Assembly (NCBI GenBank): GCA_964533215.1
Contig: CAZHLJ010000001.1
Location: forward strand, 1,116,001 to 1,180,000
Direction of reading: 5' to 3'
DNA length: 64,000 nucleotides
From: Bact-08 sp964533215
GTDB lineage: Bacteria; Bacteroidota; Bacteroidia; Bacteroidales; UBA932
The position numbers and the translations under genes are program-made. Positions 36,696 to 44,920 of the stretch are shown here, piece by piece. A model generated the notes under the pieces. That model saw only the letters and a list, made by a program, of their open reading frames with translations, had not been told where the DNA came from and searched no databases. Position 1 is the first letter of the stretch. Each line of letters starts with the position of its first letter.

Positions 36696-38451
36696 ACCTG
36701 ATGTTGAAAGGAATACGTGCGTAAGTCCTGACACCTTTCTCTGTTCTAAGGTTTGCATATGCTTTCTCAAGAAGCATATCAGGATTGGCAATTACCTTTG
36801 CACTTTCAGCGGTCTGACTCAGTTCCTCAATGATTTTATCCAATTTGGATTTAATGACAGGATACTCTACCAGACGGTATGAGTCGAGCTTGCTCATTGC
36901 GGCAGCTGTGATTATGGCTTCATGCAGACCTCCCTTCTCATCAGCAAGTCCGATTTTTACAGCATCGTAACCAGACCAGATTCTGCCTTGGGCTATGGAG
37001 TCAACAGAGGCTGTAGAAAGATTTCTGCCATCTGCAACAAGTTTTAGGAATTGGTTGTATATGATTTCAACAGATGATTGTATGAAAGTAATCTCTTCAT
37101 TGTCCAAAGCGCGGTAGCCGGAAAGGATATCGCTGTGTTTGTTTGTGTTGACAGTGCCGGTATTTATGGAAAGATGCTTGCTCATGGCTTTCTGCGCATT
37201 GATTGCCATGCTGAACACACCGATGGAGCCGGTTAATGTAGTGTTGTTTGTAATGATCTTATCTGCGTTTGCAGAGATCCAGTATCCACCTGATGCAGCG
37301 TAATCACCCATACTTACTATCACGGGTTTGTGCTTGCGCAATAGGGCAAGTTCTCTCTCAATTATATCGGCACTCTGAGCTGATCCTCCAGGAGAATTTA
37401 CGCGTAGGACAACAGCTTTTACTGTACTGTCTTTTCTTACCTTGGATAGAACAGCTGCAAAGGTTTCAGAAGCGATGTTGTCGTCACCCTTACCCATAAT
37501 TATTTCTCCATTGGCATATACGACTGCTATTTTGTTCTTCTCTTTGAAATTAGTCTTCTTGGTTGCCTTAGAATAATCGGTGTTTGAAATGAACTTTAAA
37601 TCCTTTTCTTCCTTAACACCAAAAAGATGTGTAAGTGTATCATTTATCTCGTCGTTGTATAGAAGACCATCTACAAGACCTGCTTCAAGAGCCTTTTGAG
37701 CAGAGTTCAATTCCAGATTGCTTGTTATCTCATTTATTCTTGCAATAGGAATCCGTCTTGAAGATGCGATGTCTTCTGTCCATGTATTCCAAACAGCATT
37801 AAGATATGCCTGAAGTTGTTCGCGGTTTTCATCACTCATTTTATTGCTTATGAATTGTTCCGCTGCTGCTTTGAATTTACCATGGCGGATAAGTTGAACC
37901 TCAATGCCCATTTTATCCATAAGATCTTTAAAAAACAAAGTGTTTACACTAAGGCCTGTAAGTGCCGCAGAACCAGCAGGATTGAGGTATATTTTGTCTG
38001 ATACGGATGCCAGATAGTATCCTGCCTGCGAATAGTTGTCTGCATATGAGATTATGGCTTTTCCACTTTCATGGAAACGTTTGAGAGCAGCTCTGATCTC
38101 TTCAATGTGGGTTACCCCTGCACTTAGATTGTTAAGATTCATATATATAAACTTAATCGAAGGATCTGCAGCAGCTTTGTCTATTGTCTGAATGAAATCC
38201 AGAATGCTTGTTGTCTTGGATGTTACTTTTGACATTGGACTGATTGCAGAAAATGGATCGTCCAGAGCTTGTTCAGTGATTGTATTCGCAAAATCTATTC
38301 CTAGGATAGCCGAATCCGGTACGGTTGGCGTAGTTGTTTCAGCTATGGAAGCAATTGAGCTGATGACTCCTATCAAAATAAAGGTGCCTAGGACCATCGC
38401 CAACAGGGAGCCTATGAATGTTCCCCCAATAATTTTTAGAAAGTTTTTCAT
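36688..38451 (-). CDS. sppA: Signal peptide peptidase SppA, 67K type
   Basis: 587 residues with an N-terminal transmembrane helix (about 5-30). There are two peptidase S49 domains: the first has the LNPAGSAALTGL and KIYLNP region with the likely general-base Lys, the second the nucleophile Ser in GDYAASGGYWISANADK. RVNSPGGSAQSADI precedes it. It degrades cleaved signal peptides in the membrane. The full two-domain length matches the E. coli type. Confidence 0.95.
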   Translation of the reverse strand: MKNFLKIIGGTFIGSLLAMVLGTFILIGVISSIASIAETTTPTVPDSAILGIDFANTITEQALDDPFSAISPMSKVTSKTTSILDFIQTIDKAAADPSIKFIYMNLNNLSAGVTHIEEIRAALKRFHESGKAIISYADNYSQAGYYLASVSDKIYLNPAGSAALTGLSVNTLFFKDLMDKMGIEVQLIRHGKFKAAAEQFISNKMSDENREQLQAYLNAVWNTWTEDIASSRRIPIARINEITSNLELNSAQKALEAGLVDGLLYNDEINDTLTHLFGVKEEKDLKFISNTDYSKATKKTNFKEKNKIAVVYANGEIIMGKGDDNIASETFAAVLSKVRKDSTVKAVVLRVNSPGGSAQSADIIERELALLRKHKPVIVSMGDYAASGGYWISANADKIITNNTTLTGSIGVFSMAINAQKAMSKHLSINTGTVNTNKHSDILSGYRALDNEEITFIQSSVEIIYNQFLKLVADGRNLSTASVDSIAQGRIWSGYDAVKIGLADEKGGLHEAIITAAAMSKLDSYRLVEYPVIKSKLDKIIEELSQTAESAKVIANPDMLLEKAYANLRTEKGVRTYARIPFNIRFN

Positions 38452-38538
38452 AATGATGATATTAACTATGCAAAACTAACTAAAAAGTTATTCAGGTGCA
38501 AAAGTTAAAATTAAATATTGTTTTTTTAAAAATAGTTG

Positions 38539-38546
38539 TATATTTG
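38539..38546 (+). promoter_or_regulatory. -7 box of the gntR-slipin operon
   Basis: TATATTTG, 37 bases before the ATG at 38584 and overlapping the left arm of the palindrome at 38544-38565. Confidence 0.6.
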
Positions 38547-38565
38547 TACTATAAGAATAGTACAA
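38544..38565 (+). promoter_or_regulatory. Perfect palindromic operator, likely bound by the GntR regulator
   Basis: TTGTACTAT, spacer AAGA, ATAGTACAA: two perfect 9-base arms. It overlaps the end of the -7 box and the probable transcription start, so a bound repressor would block initiation. The GntR gene begins 18 bases further on, suggesting autoregulation. Confidence 0.65.
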
Positions 38566-38583
38566 TAATATAATAAGACAAAG

Positions 38584-38952
38584 ATGGATTTTAAACTAGA
38601 CCCAAAAAGCGGTATACCGTTTTACCGTCAGATTATAGATCAGATTAAATTTGGAATAGCTTCCGGAAATCTGAAAATCGGTGAGCAACTGCCAACAGTC
38701 CGTGCCTTGGCCGTTGACCTTATGGTCAATCTTAATACAGTAGCCAAAGCATACAAGGAGCTGGAAATTCAAAACGTTCTTGAGACACAGCAAGGGACGG
38801 GTACATTTATAAACAGAGCAGATATTGTAATTTCTGAGCGGGAGAAAAGTGACAAGCTTAAAGAGATCTGCAATCAGTTCTCCACTATAGCTTACTGTTA
38901 TGGTTTTACTAAAGATGATATTATTAACGAGCTGAATAAACTAACTAAATAA
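38584..38952 (+). CDS. GntR-family transcriptional regulator, YtrA type
   Basis: 122 residues. The winged helix-turn-helix (about 8-76) has GIPFYRQIIDQIKFGIASG, GEQLPTVRALAVDLMVNLNTVAKAY and the wing QQGTGTFI. Only a short helical tail (about 40 residues) follows, as in the YtrA subfamily, which has no large effector domain. It lies 11 bases upstream of the slipin gene with a perfect operator in front, so it likely represses its own operon. Confidence 0.92.
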   Translation: MDFKLDPKSGIPFYRQIIDQIKFGIASGNLKIGEQLPTVRALAVDLMVNLNTVAKAYKELEIQNVLETQQGTGTFINRADIVISEREKSDKLKEICNQFSTIAYCYGFTKDDIINELNKLTK

Positions 38953-38963
38953 CTTTTATAATT

Positions 38964-39845
38964 ATGAATGCAAATTTCGTTACCAAGGGTTTCTTTAACC
39001 CTATTTCAATTACAGTATTTATAATACTGGCAGGACTATCATTGGCACTTTTTCTTATGGATATAATAGGTATCTATTTATTCGCTTCATTACTTGTTAT
39101 TGCTGTTCTTATTGCAACCTCAATCCATATTGCTGATCAGTGGGAGAAAGGTGTTGTGCTCAGAATGGGTAAATTCAAGGGTTTGAGAGGTCCTGGCCCC
39201 TTTATGATTATTCCGATTGTAGATCATGTAGTGAATTATATCGACCAAAGAGTTAGGGTTACAGAGTTCAAGGCAGAGCAGACTCTTACAAAAGATACTG
39301 TTCCGGTCAATGTCGATGCCGTTGTATATTGGACTGTATGGGATGTTGAAAAGTCTGCCTTGGAGGTTCAGGATTACGAAGAGGCCATTGCATATATTTC
39401 ACAGACAGGTCTGAGAGATACTATTGGAAAGCATGAATTGTCAGAACTTTTGCAGGAGAGAGAAAAAATTGCCGAAGATTTGCAAAAGGTGCTTGATGGT
39501 AATACTAATCCATGGGGAATTACCTGTCAGACCGTTGGTATAAAAGATATAATTATCCCACAGGCTCTTGCGGATGCTATGAGTAAGGAGGCTCAGGCAG
39601 AGAGGGAGCGTAGGGCCAGGGTAATTCTTGGAACTGCTGAGACTGAGATTGCTGAGAAATTTGCCTTAGCAAGCCTTCAGTATAAAAATAATCCTGTCGC
39701 ACTGCATCTTAGGGGTATGAACATGCTTTTCGAGGGTTTGAAAGAGAAGGGGTCTATGGTTATAGTTCCTAGTTCAGCGTTAGATTCAATGAATCTTGGA
39801 GCAATGGGAGGATTGGTGTCCTTTGGAAAATCAGCCGAGCAATAA
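38964..39845 (+). CDS. Slipin / stomatin-like SPFH-domain membrane protein
   Basis: 293 residues. Two adjacent hydrophobic segments at about 14-55 precede an SPFH/band-7 domain: EKGVVLRMGKFKGLRGPGPF, then DQRVRVTEFKAEQTLTKDTVPV, and TIGKHELSELLQERE. A Glu/Arg-rich helix (KEAQAERERRARVI) follows. Slipins scaffold membrane microdomains and assemble as rings. It is in an operon with the YtrA-type regulator. Confidence 0.92.
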   Translation: MNANFVTKGFFNPISITVFIILAGLSLALFLMDIIGIYLFASLLVIAVLIATSIHIADQWEKGVVLRMGKFKGLRGPGPFMIIPIVDHVVNYIDQRVRVTEFKAEQTLTKDTVPVNVDAVVYWTVWDVEKSALEVQDYEEAIAYISQTGLRDTIGKHELSELLQEREKIAEDLQKVLDGNTNPWGITCQTVGIKDIIIPQALADAMSKEAQAERERRARVILGTAETEIAEKFALASLQYKNNPVALHLRGMNMLFEGLKEKGSMVIVPSSALDSMNLGAMGGLVSFGKSAEQ

Positions 39846-39876
39846 ATGTATTCTCAGAACGAAGTCCGTGGGGATG

Positions 39877-39905
39877 GGTTACAGCTCCTTTCTTAGCCTG
39901 TAACC
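39877..39905. terminator. Hairpin between convergent slipin and response-regulator genes
   Basis: GGTTACAG at 39877-39884 and CTGTAACC at 39898-39905 form a perfect 8-bp stem with a 13-base loop over the response-regulator stop codon. There is no T-run on the slipin side, so termination is only a possibility. Confidence 0.3.
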
Positions 39906-40553
39906 TACTCCTCGGATATTTTCTATATTGACGGAGGTGTCAGCAAGCTTTTTTCTTAAGTGAGAAGCAAGGGCTTCCAGAGACTTCTTTGTATCTATGT
40001 CTTTATCCTCCCATATTGCTGTAACCAGATCGGTTACTTTGCAAATCTGATTATAATTGTTGCAGAGTATCTGAAGCAGCTTGTTCTCATAGAACGAAAG
40101 AGTTATTGAAGAACCATCCTGTTGGATAAGACTTCTTTCGTCGGGTGAAAAATTAAGATTTCCTAAAGTGAAAATATCGTTGTTCTTGTGTGATATCTGC
40201 ATGCATTTCTGAACGCGAATCAACAACTCTCTAAGTCCGAATGGTTTTTTCAAATAGTCGCTGCAGCCTATTTCGAACCCGTTTGCAACGCTACTGTCGT
40301 CACTTATAGATGTTATGAATATTATCGGGATATTCTTGTCTATCAATCTTATCATTCGGGCGAGCTCAAATCCATCAATTTCAGGCATATTTACATCAAA
40401 AAGACATAAATCCGGATGAAAGATATTGTATTGTTCATACGCAGATCTACCATCATTTACAAAGGTGAGCTCATAACCATTCATCTTCAAGAACTCACAC
40501 ATTGCATATCCGAAGTTCACTTCATCGTCTGCCAATAGAATTTTCTTTCCCAT
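39879..40553 (-). CDS. OmpR/PhoB-type response regulator
   Basis: 224 residues. The receiver domain (about 1-118) has the acidic pair LLADDE, phospho-acceptor Asp in LCLFDVNMPEIDGF near residue 53, and the conserved Lys in YLKKPFG. The C-terminal winged helix (about 130-224) ends RGVGYRLRKEL. Its start overlaps the kinase gene by 32 bases. Context with the divergent leader-peptide genes suggests it regulates the peptide/export cluster; that is inference. Confidence 0.92.
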   Translation of the reverse strand: MGKKILLADDEVNFGYAMCEFLKMNGYELTFVNDGRSAYEQYNIFHPDLCLFDVNMPEIDGFELARMIRLIDKNIPIIFITSISDDSSVANGFEIGCSDYLKKPFGLRELLIRVQKCMQISHKNNDIFTLGNLNFSPDERSLIQQDGSSITLSFYENKLLQILCNNYNQICKVTDLVTAIWEDKDIDTKKSLEALASHLRKKLADTSVNIENIRGVGYRLRKEL

Positions 40554-41907
40554 GCTCGTTGTTGATTAATAAAAGGGTAAATTTGCTTCCGACTCCAACC
40601 TCACTCGTGAGAAGCACCTTCCCTTTATGAGATTTGACAACCCACATAACATAGTTCAAGCCTAACCCGAAACCTTTTCCTTTTTGAGAGTGCTCCCTTT
40701 TGCTTACTCTGTAGAACTTTTCAAAAACCTTGGCCTGCTCCTCTTTAGGGATGCCTATACCATTATCTTCTACTGATATACGGAAGTACTTGCCTTCCAG
40801 TCCGGTTGTAATATGTATATTGACAGAATCGTTGGAATATTTGATTGCATTATCAATAAGGTTACCGATAGCGTTTGATATATGTAGCTTGTCTCCGAAT
40901 ACCATTTCATGGTCGGCGGATATCTCTGTAGTTATTGTCACACTTTTCCTTGATTCAACGTTATGGCGGGCAATATGCGGTTCAATTGCCTCGTTAATGT
41001 TGAATAGAACCTTGTTTAGTAGAGCTTGTCTCTTTTCGAATTTATTTATGTCCAGGATATTGTCTATAAGTCCATTAAGGAAATAAAGCTGTTCCTTGGC
41101 TTTTCCCAGGAAATATGGAGCTGTCTTACTGTCAGCAATCTCACCAACCTCCAGGTTGGTTATGGATGCCTGAAGTGGGGAGCGAAGTTCGTGTGTAAGG
41201 AAATGTGTAATGTTCTCCCTTAGTTTAGCCAGTGATACCTGCTTGTAAAGCATCCGTGTCTGCATTACTATACTTATAAGTATAAATACCGTCAGGACCA
41301 AGGAGAGTAATAATATTGAAAGAAGATCTCCCTTGAATACGGATTTAGGGTAAAACACCACAGCGGTTATTGACATTTTCTTTGAAACAGTCAGTGGTAC
41401 CTTGATTTCAAATGAAGGATGAAACAGTTGGATGCTGTTTTTATTGTCAGATACAGTTATACTTTTAGATTTCTTCTCAGACTGATATGTAATAATGAAA
41501 TCCGTACTCTTTGCTGATTCTTTAAGAAGCTTGGAAAAATATACCGATAACGTATCAAGCCTGAGAGGAGCAAAACTTTTATATGCTTCTTGCAAAGCTT
41601 CTTCTAAAGTTATTTGAGAGATATTTTTTGTTTGATCCTTTAGATCGATAGTGAAATTGTTATCCTTTTTATCTTTTTCTTCTGTATTAGGAAGATTATT
41701 TGAAATTGTGACCTTAAAAGAGTTATCTGCGGTGATTCCGGATAGACGAGAGTCCAATTCTACGTTTATTGCCTTTTTTAACAGGACTTCAGAGTCTTTT
41801 CTAAACTTAATCTGTTCATTTTCAATCACTCTGTAAAGCCATACTCCCTGAAGAGCCAGTAACAAAAGAATTGCAAATATGGATATTGAGAGTGCGCGGT
41901 TTAACAT
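40522..41907 (-). CDS. Sensor histidine kinase
   Basis: 461 residues. Transmembrane segments at about 5-26 and 197-218 flank a periplasmic sensor domain of about 170 residues. HisKA contains the phospho-acceptor His in FLTHELRSPLQAS. The ATPase domain has NLIDNAIKYS (N box), VEDNGIGIP (G1) and GKGFGLGLNYV (G2). It is paired with the overlapping response regulator and faces the peptide genes across a 102-base divergent region. Confidence 0.93.
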   Translation of the reverse strand: MLNRALSISIFAILLLLALQGVWLYRVIENEQIKFRKDSEVLLKKAINVELDSRLSGITADNSFKVTISNNLPNTEEKDKKDNNFTIDLKDQTKNISQITLEEALQEAYKSFAPLRLDTLSVYFSKLLKESAKSTDFIITYQSEKKSKSITVSDNKNSIQLFHPSFEIKVPLTVSKKMSITAVVFYPKSVFKGDLLSILLLSLVLTVFILISIVMQTRMLYKQVSLAKLRENITHFLTHELRSPLQASITNLEVGEIADSKTAPYFLGKAKEQLYFLNGLIDNILDINKFEKRQALLNKVLFNINEAIEPHIARHNVESRKSVTITTEISADHEMVFGDKLHISNAIGNLIDNAIKYSNDSVNIHITTGLEGKYFRISVEDNGIGIPKEEQAKVFEKFYRVSKREHSQKGKGFGLGLNYVMWVVKSHKGKVLLTSEVGVGSKFTLLLINNEHGKENSIGRR

Positions 41908-41947
41908 TTTTCAGTAATCTATCAGTATTTAGTCAGCATTTTATATG

Positions 41948-41955
41948 CAAATGTA
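41948..41955 (-). promoter_or_regulatory. -7 box for the histidine kinase operon
   Basis: Reverse-strand TACATTTG followed by C, 40 bases before the kinase ATG at 41907. On the other strand the weaker TTCATTTG at 41970-41977 could serve the first peptide gene. Confidence 0.55.
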
Positions 41956-42009
41956 ACAATTTTTATTAATTCATTTGTATAACAATTCAACAACAAAACT
42001 TTTAAAGAC

Positions 42010-42168
42010 ATGAATACAACCTTTCAAAAACTGAATGAGCAAGAGAAGATTGATGTGGAAGGAGGAAGATTTGTGATAACCTTTATCGACATGAATAGTA
42101 TAAAATGCTGCGAGGTAATAGAAAATTGTACTGACAGATATCAATCAGCAGAAATTGTTATTTGCTGA
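42010..42168 (+). CDS. Double-glycine leader peptide, Cys-rich (precursor 1)
   Basis: 52 residues. The leader MNTTFQKLNEQEKIDVEGG ends in Gly18-Gly19, the cleavage signal for C39 peptidases. The predicted 33-residue core starts RFVITFIDMN and carries four cysteines (33, 34, 40, 52), the last being the C-terminal residue. Its leader and the first ten core residues resemble precursors 2 and 3, so all three are paralogues. The TTTAAAGACATG start context is also shared. Likely exported and trimmed by the C39 ABC transporter at 42728. Role (bacteriocin, signal or other) is not known. Confidence 0.78.
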   Translation: MNTTFQKLNEQEKIDVEGGRFVITFIDMNSIKCCEVIENCTDRYQSAEIVIC

Positions 42169-42243
42169 CAACTTGCTGATTTTCAAATAGTATACCTATT
42201 ATTAATAATAATATTCAACAATTCACCAATAAACATTTAAGAC

Positions 42244-42384
42244 ATGAAAACAACATTTGAGACACTGAATGAACAAGAGATGACCAACGTAAACGGCGGA
42301 AGGACAGTTATCACCATTATTGACAAGAACGGAAGGAAATTGTATATAGTTATTGAGGACGGAATCGATTTTGGCAGCAGATAA
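42244..42384 (+). CDS. Double-glycine leader peptide (precursor 2)
   Basis: 46 residues. Leader MKTTFETLNEQEMTNVNGG with the Gly-Gly site at 18-19, of the type seen in Bacteroidota natural-product precursors. The predicted core is 27 residues: RTVITIID, a turn NGRK, LYIVIEDG and the tail IDFGSR. Alternating hydrophobic residues on both sides of the NGRK turn suggest a beta hairpin. No Cys, Ser/Thr run or aromatic cluster hints at a specific modification. It is followed 23 bases later by a near-identical copy. Confidence 0.8.
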   Translation: MKTTFETLNEQEMTNVNGGRTVITIIDKNGRKLYIVIEDGIDFGSR

Positions 42385-42407
42385 AACAACCAATAAACAT
42401 TTAAGAC

Positions 42408-42632
42408 ATGAAAACAACATTTGAGACACTGAATGAACAAGAGNNNNNNNNNNNNNNNNNNNNNNNNNNNNNNNNNNNNNNNNNNNNNNNNNNNNNNNNN
42501 NNNNNNNNNNNNNNNNNNNNNNNNNNNNNNNNNNNNNNNNNNNGCGGAAGGACAGTTATCACCATTATTGACAAGAACGGAAGGAAATTGTATATAGTGA
42601 TAGAGGATGGAATCGATTTTGGCAATATTTAA
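42408..42632 (+). CDS. Double-glycine leader peptide (precursor 3), interrupted by 100 N
   Basis: The first 12 codons equal precursor 2; then 100 unknown bases (42444-42543); then from the Gly-Gly site the core is RTVITIIDKNGRK and onward as in precursor 2, ending FGNI instead of FGSR. Three third-position changes in the IVIED codons are all synonymous. The continuous frame across the gap has no meaning because the gap length is a placeholder. This may be one gene, or the two ends of different copies in a longer array. Confidence 0.6.
   Translation: MKTTFETLNEQEXXXXXXXXXXXXXXXXXXXXXXXXXXXXXXXXXXGRTVITIIDKNGRKLYIVIEDGIDFGNI
42444..42543. other. Assembly gap of 100 N
   Basis: Exactly 100 undetermined bases, a usual placeholder length, placed inside a near-identical tandem repeat. 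This points to an array the assembler could not resolve. Confidence 0.98.
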
Positions 42633-42727
42633 ATATTGTTAGCTAGTAAATTTTAATAAAAGCACCATTTTGGCAGACATGATATATATTGTGTCAATGT
42701 GATTATATTTCTTAGATCATTATACTT

Positions 42728-44920
42728 TTGAAAAAATTCAGACATTTCCCCCAACTAGATTCGATGGACTGTGGTCCGGCATCCTTGAGAATGGTAGCAA
42801 TGCACTATGGCCGTCATTATTCTTTGGAGACTTTAAGAAAAAAGTGCGAGTTTACAAAAGAAGGAGTTAATCTCTTCGGTATTGCCAAAGCGGCAGAGAG
42901 CATAGGCTTTAGAACAATTGGTGCAAGATTGTCATTTGAGGAGCTTTGCAAAGCGACAATGCCTTCCATTATCCACTGGAACCAAAATCATTTTGTGGTT
43001 TTATATGGGGTTAAGGGTAGAGGGGACAAGCTTAGATTGCTCATAGCAGATCCAGGTACTGGTTTGGTAAAGCTTACCGAGGACGAATTCAAAAAATCGT
43101 GGTTCAGTACAGTCAGCAATGGAGAGGGAAGAGGCATCGCCCTTTTTCTGGAAACTACTCCACAATTTTATAAAATAGAGGGAGAGAGTGTAAATACAAG
43201 AGGTTTCGGCTTTTTATACTCATATGTGAGACCCTATAAAAAACTCATAATACAACTTTTTACCGGATTATTGGTTGGCAGTCTTCTGCAACTCATATTT
43301 CCATTCTTGACCCAAAGTATAGTCGATGTCGGAATCGGGTCTCAAAATCTCAACTTTATATGGTTGGTCCTGATTGCTCAGCTCATGCTTACTATAAGTA
43401 TGTCCTCAGTTGATTTCATACGCGGGTGGATACTTCTCCATCTTGGAACGAGGGTAAACATATCACTTATCTCTGACTTCCTCACCAAACTGATGAAGCT
43501 GCCAATAGGCTTTTTTGATACAAAAATGACCGGCGACTTAATGCAGAGGATCGGAGATCACAAAAGAATACAGTCATTCCTTACGGGATCATCACTGAAC
43601 ATCCTATTTTCATTGTTCAATATAATAATATTCGGAGCTGTACTGCTTTATTACAGTCCGCTGATTTTTCTGATTTTCATTGTTGCATCTGTTATATACG
43701 TTATATGGGTGATGCTTTTTATGAAAAGACGCAGAGAGTTGGATAACAAGGCGTTCACTCAGAACGCGGCAAATCAGAATTCTGTAATACAACTTATTAC
43801 AGGTATGCAGGAGATTAAACTGAATTCGTGCGAAAGGCAGAAAAGGTGGGAATGGGAGAGAATTCAGGCAAAACTTTTCAAGGTAAATATTAAAGGACTT
43901 GCTTTGGGACAATATCAAGAGGCAGGAGCCACCTTGATCAATCAATTGAAAAATATTTTTATAACAATAGTAGCTGCCAGTTCAGTACTCAACGGAGATC
44001 TTACATTAGGTATGATGCTCTCTGTCCAGTACATCAACGGACAGCTCAACTCGCCAATAACTCAGATAATTAGTTTTCTCCAAGCGTCTCAGGATGCAAA
44101 ACTGAGTCTGGAAAGACTTTCAGAAATACATGAAAAAGATGATGAGGAAGATAAGGATTTAGAATTGCTTACAGAAATTCCAGAATCAAAATCGATATCC
44201 ATAGAGGATTTGTTCTTCAAATACGAGGGAGCGGGATCAGAGTTGGTATTGAAAGACATTAATATCAATATCCCTCCAGGGAAAATAACCGCACTGGTAG
44301 GTACGAGTGGAAGCGGAAAGACAACTCTGGTAAAACTACTGCTTGGGTTTTACCTTCCAACCAAGGGCGCAATAAAGTATGGAGAGAATTCACTTAATTC
44401 TCTGAGTATGGGAGCTTGGAGGAAAAAGTGCGGTGTAGTAATGCAGGATGGATATATCTTTTCAGATACCATTGCCGGTAACATTGCTCCAGGGGATGAC
44501 AAGATTGACACAGAAAGACTTCGTAAAGCGGTTGATATAGCAAATATAAGAGAGTTTGTGGAGAGCCTCCCTTTATCATATAATACAAAAATAGGCCAAG
44601 AAGGACATGGCCTCAGTCAAGGACAGAAACAAAGAATCCTGATTGCTAGGGCGGTTTACAAAGACCCACAGTTTATAATGTTTGATGAGGCTACCAATGC
44701 TCTGGATGCCAACAATGAAAAGCAGATTATGGATAACCTCAATGATTTTTTTGTTGGAAGAACAGTGCTGATTGTTGCCCATAGGCTAAGCACTGTCAAG
44801 AATGCAGATAACATTATTGTGCTGGACAAAGGTGTCATAATTGAATCCGGCAATCACCAAGAGTTGGTTGAAAAGGGTGGTGCCTACTATCAGCTTGTTA
44901 AAAACCAGTTGTATGTCTGA
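42728..44920 (+). CDS. C39-peptidase-containing ABC transporter (PCAT)
   Basis: 730 residues. A TTG start at 42728 is preferred because it keeps the oxyanion Gln9 ahead of Cys15 (HFPQLDSMDCGPASL); the ATG 36 bases later would lose it. The C39 triad is Cys15, His88 (NHFVVLYG) and Asp108 (IADPGTG). A membrane domain (about 165-440) precedes the ATPase: Walker A GTSGSGKTT near 525, signature LSQGQKQR near 627, FIMFDEAT and the AHRLS His loop. It cleaves at Gly-Gly and exports the core peptide. Its end overlaps the HlyD gene by 8 bases. Confidence 0.93.
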   Translation: MKKFRHFPQLDSMDCGPASLRMVAMHYGRHYSLETLRKKCEFTKEGVNLFGIAKAAESIGFRTIGARLSFEELCKATMPSIIHWNQNHFVVLYGVKGRGDKLRLLIADPGTGLVKLTEDEFKKSWFSTVSNGEGRGIALFLETTPQFYKIEGESVNTRGFGFLYSYVRPYKKLIIQLFTGLLVGSLLQLIFPFLTQSIVDVGIGSQNLNFIWLVLIAQLMLTISMSSVDFIRGWILLHLGTRVNISLISDFLTKLMKLPIGFFDTKMTGDLMQRIGDHKRIQSFLTGSSLNILFSLFNIIIFGAVLLYYSPLIFLIFIVASVIYVIWVMLFMKRRRELDNKAFTQNAANQNSVIQLITGMQEIKLNSCERQKRWEWERIQAKLFKVNIKGLALGQYQEAGATLINQLKNIFITIVAASSVLNGDLTLGMMLSVQYINGQLNSPITQIISFLQASQDAKLSLERLSEIHEKDDEEDKDLELLTEIPESKSISIEDLFFKYEGAGSELVLKDININIPPGKITALVGTSGSGKTTLVKLLLGFYLPTKGAIKYGENSLNSLSMGAWRKKCGVVMQDGYIFSDTIAGNIAPGDDKIDTERLRKAVDIANIREFVESLPLSYNTKIGQEGHGLSQGQKQRILIARAVYKDPQFIMFDEATNALDANNEKQIMDNLNDFFVGRTVLIVAHRLSTVKNADNIIVLDKGVIIESGNHQELVEKGGAYYQLVKNQLYV

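Larger units (their letters stand above)
42225..42632 (+). repeat. Tandem near-identical peptide-gene repeat interrupted by assembly gap
   Basis: A 55-base segment is identical at 42225-42279 and 42389-42443, a period of 164 bases. Sequence after the gap (from 42544) matches sequence from 42296 for over 50 bases. If the period is kept, the hidden sequence is 16 bases plus any whole number of 164-base units. Confidence 0.85.

Noticed and set aside
39879..41907. Naming the two-component pair RprX/RprY
   Set aside because: Architecture is similar to RprXY, but the receiver and sensor sequences did not look close enough to the Bacteroides proteins I recall to justify the name.
42225..42443. Two identical 55-base segments considered as CRISPR or transposon ends
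   Set aside because: Spacing and content are those of duplicated coding genes; no spacers, no inverted ends, no transposase.
42223..42625. Reverse-strand small frames over the peptide genes
   Set aside because: They mirror the repeat and have no start context; the forward frames carry Gly-Gly leaders and a shared ATG context.
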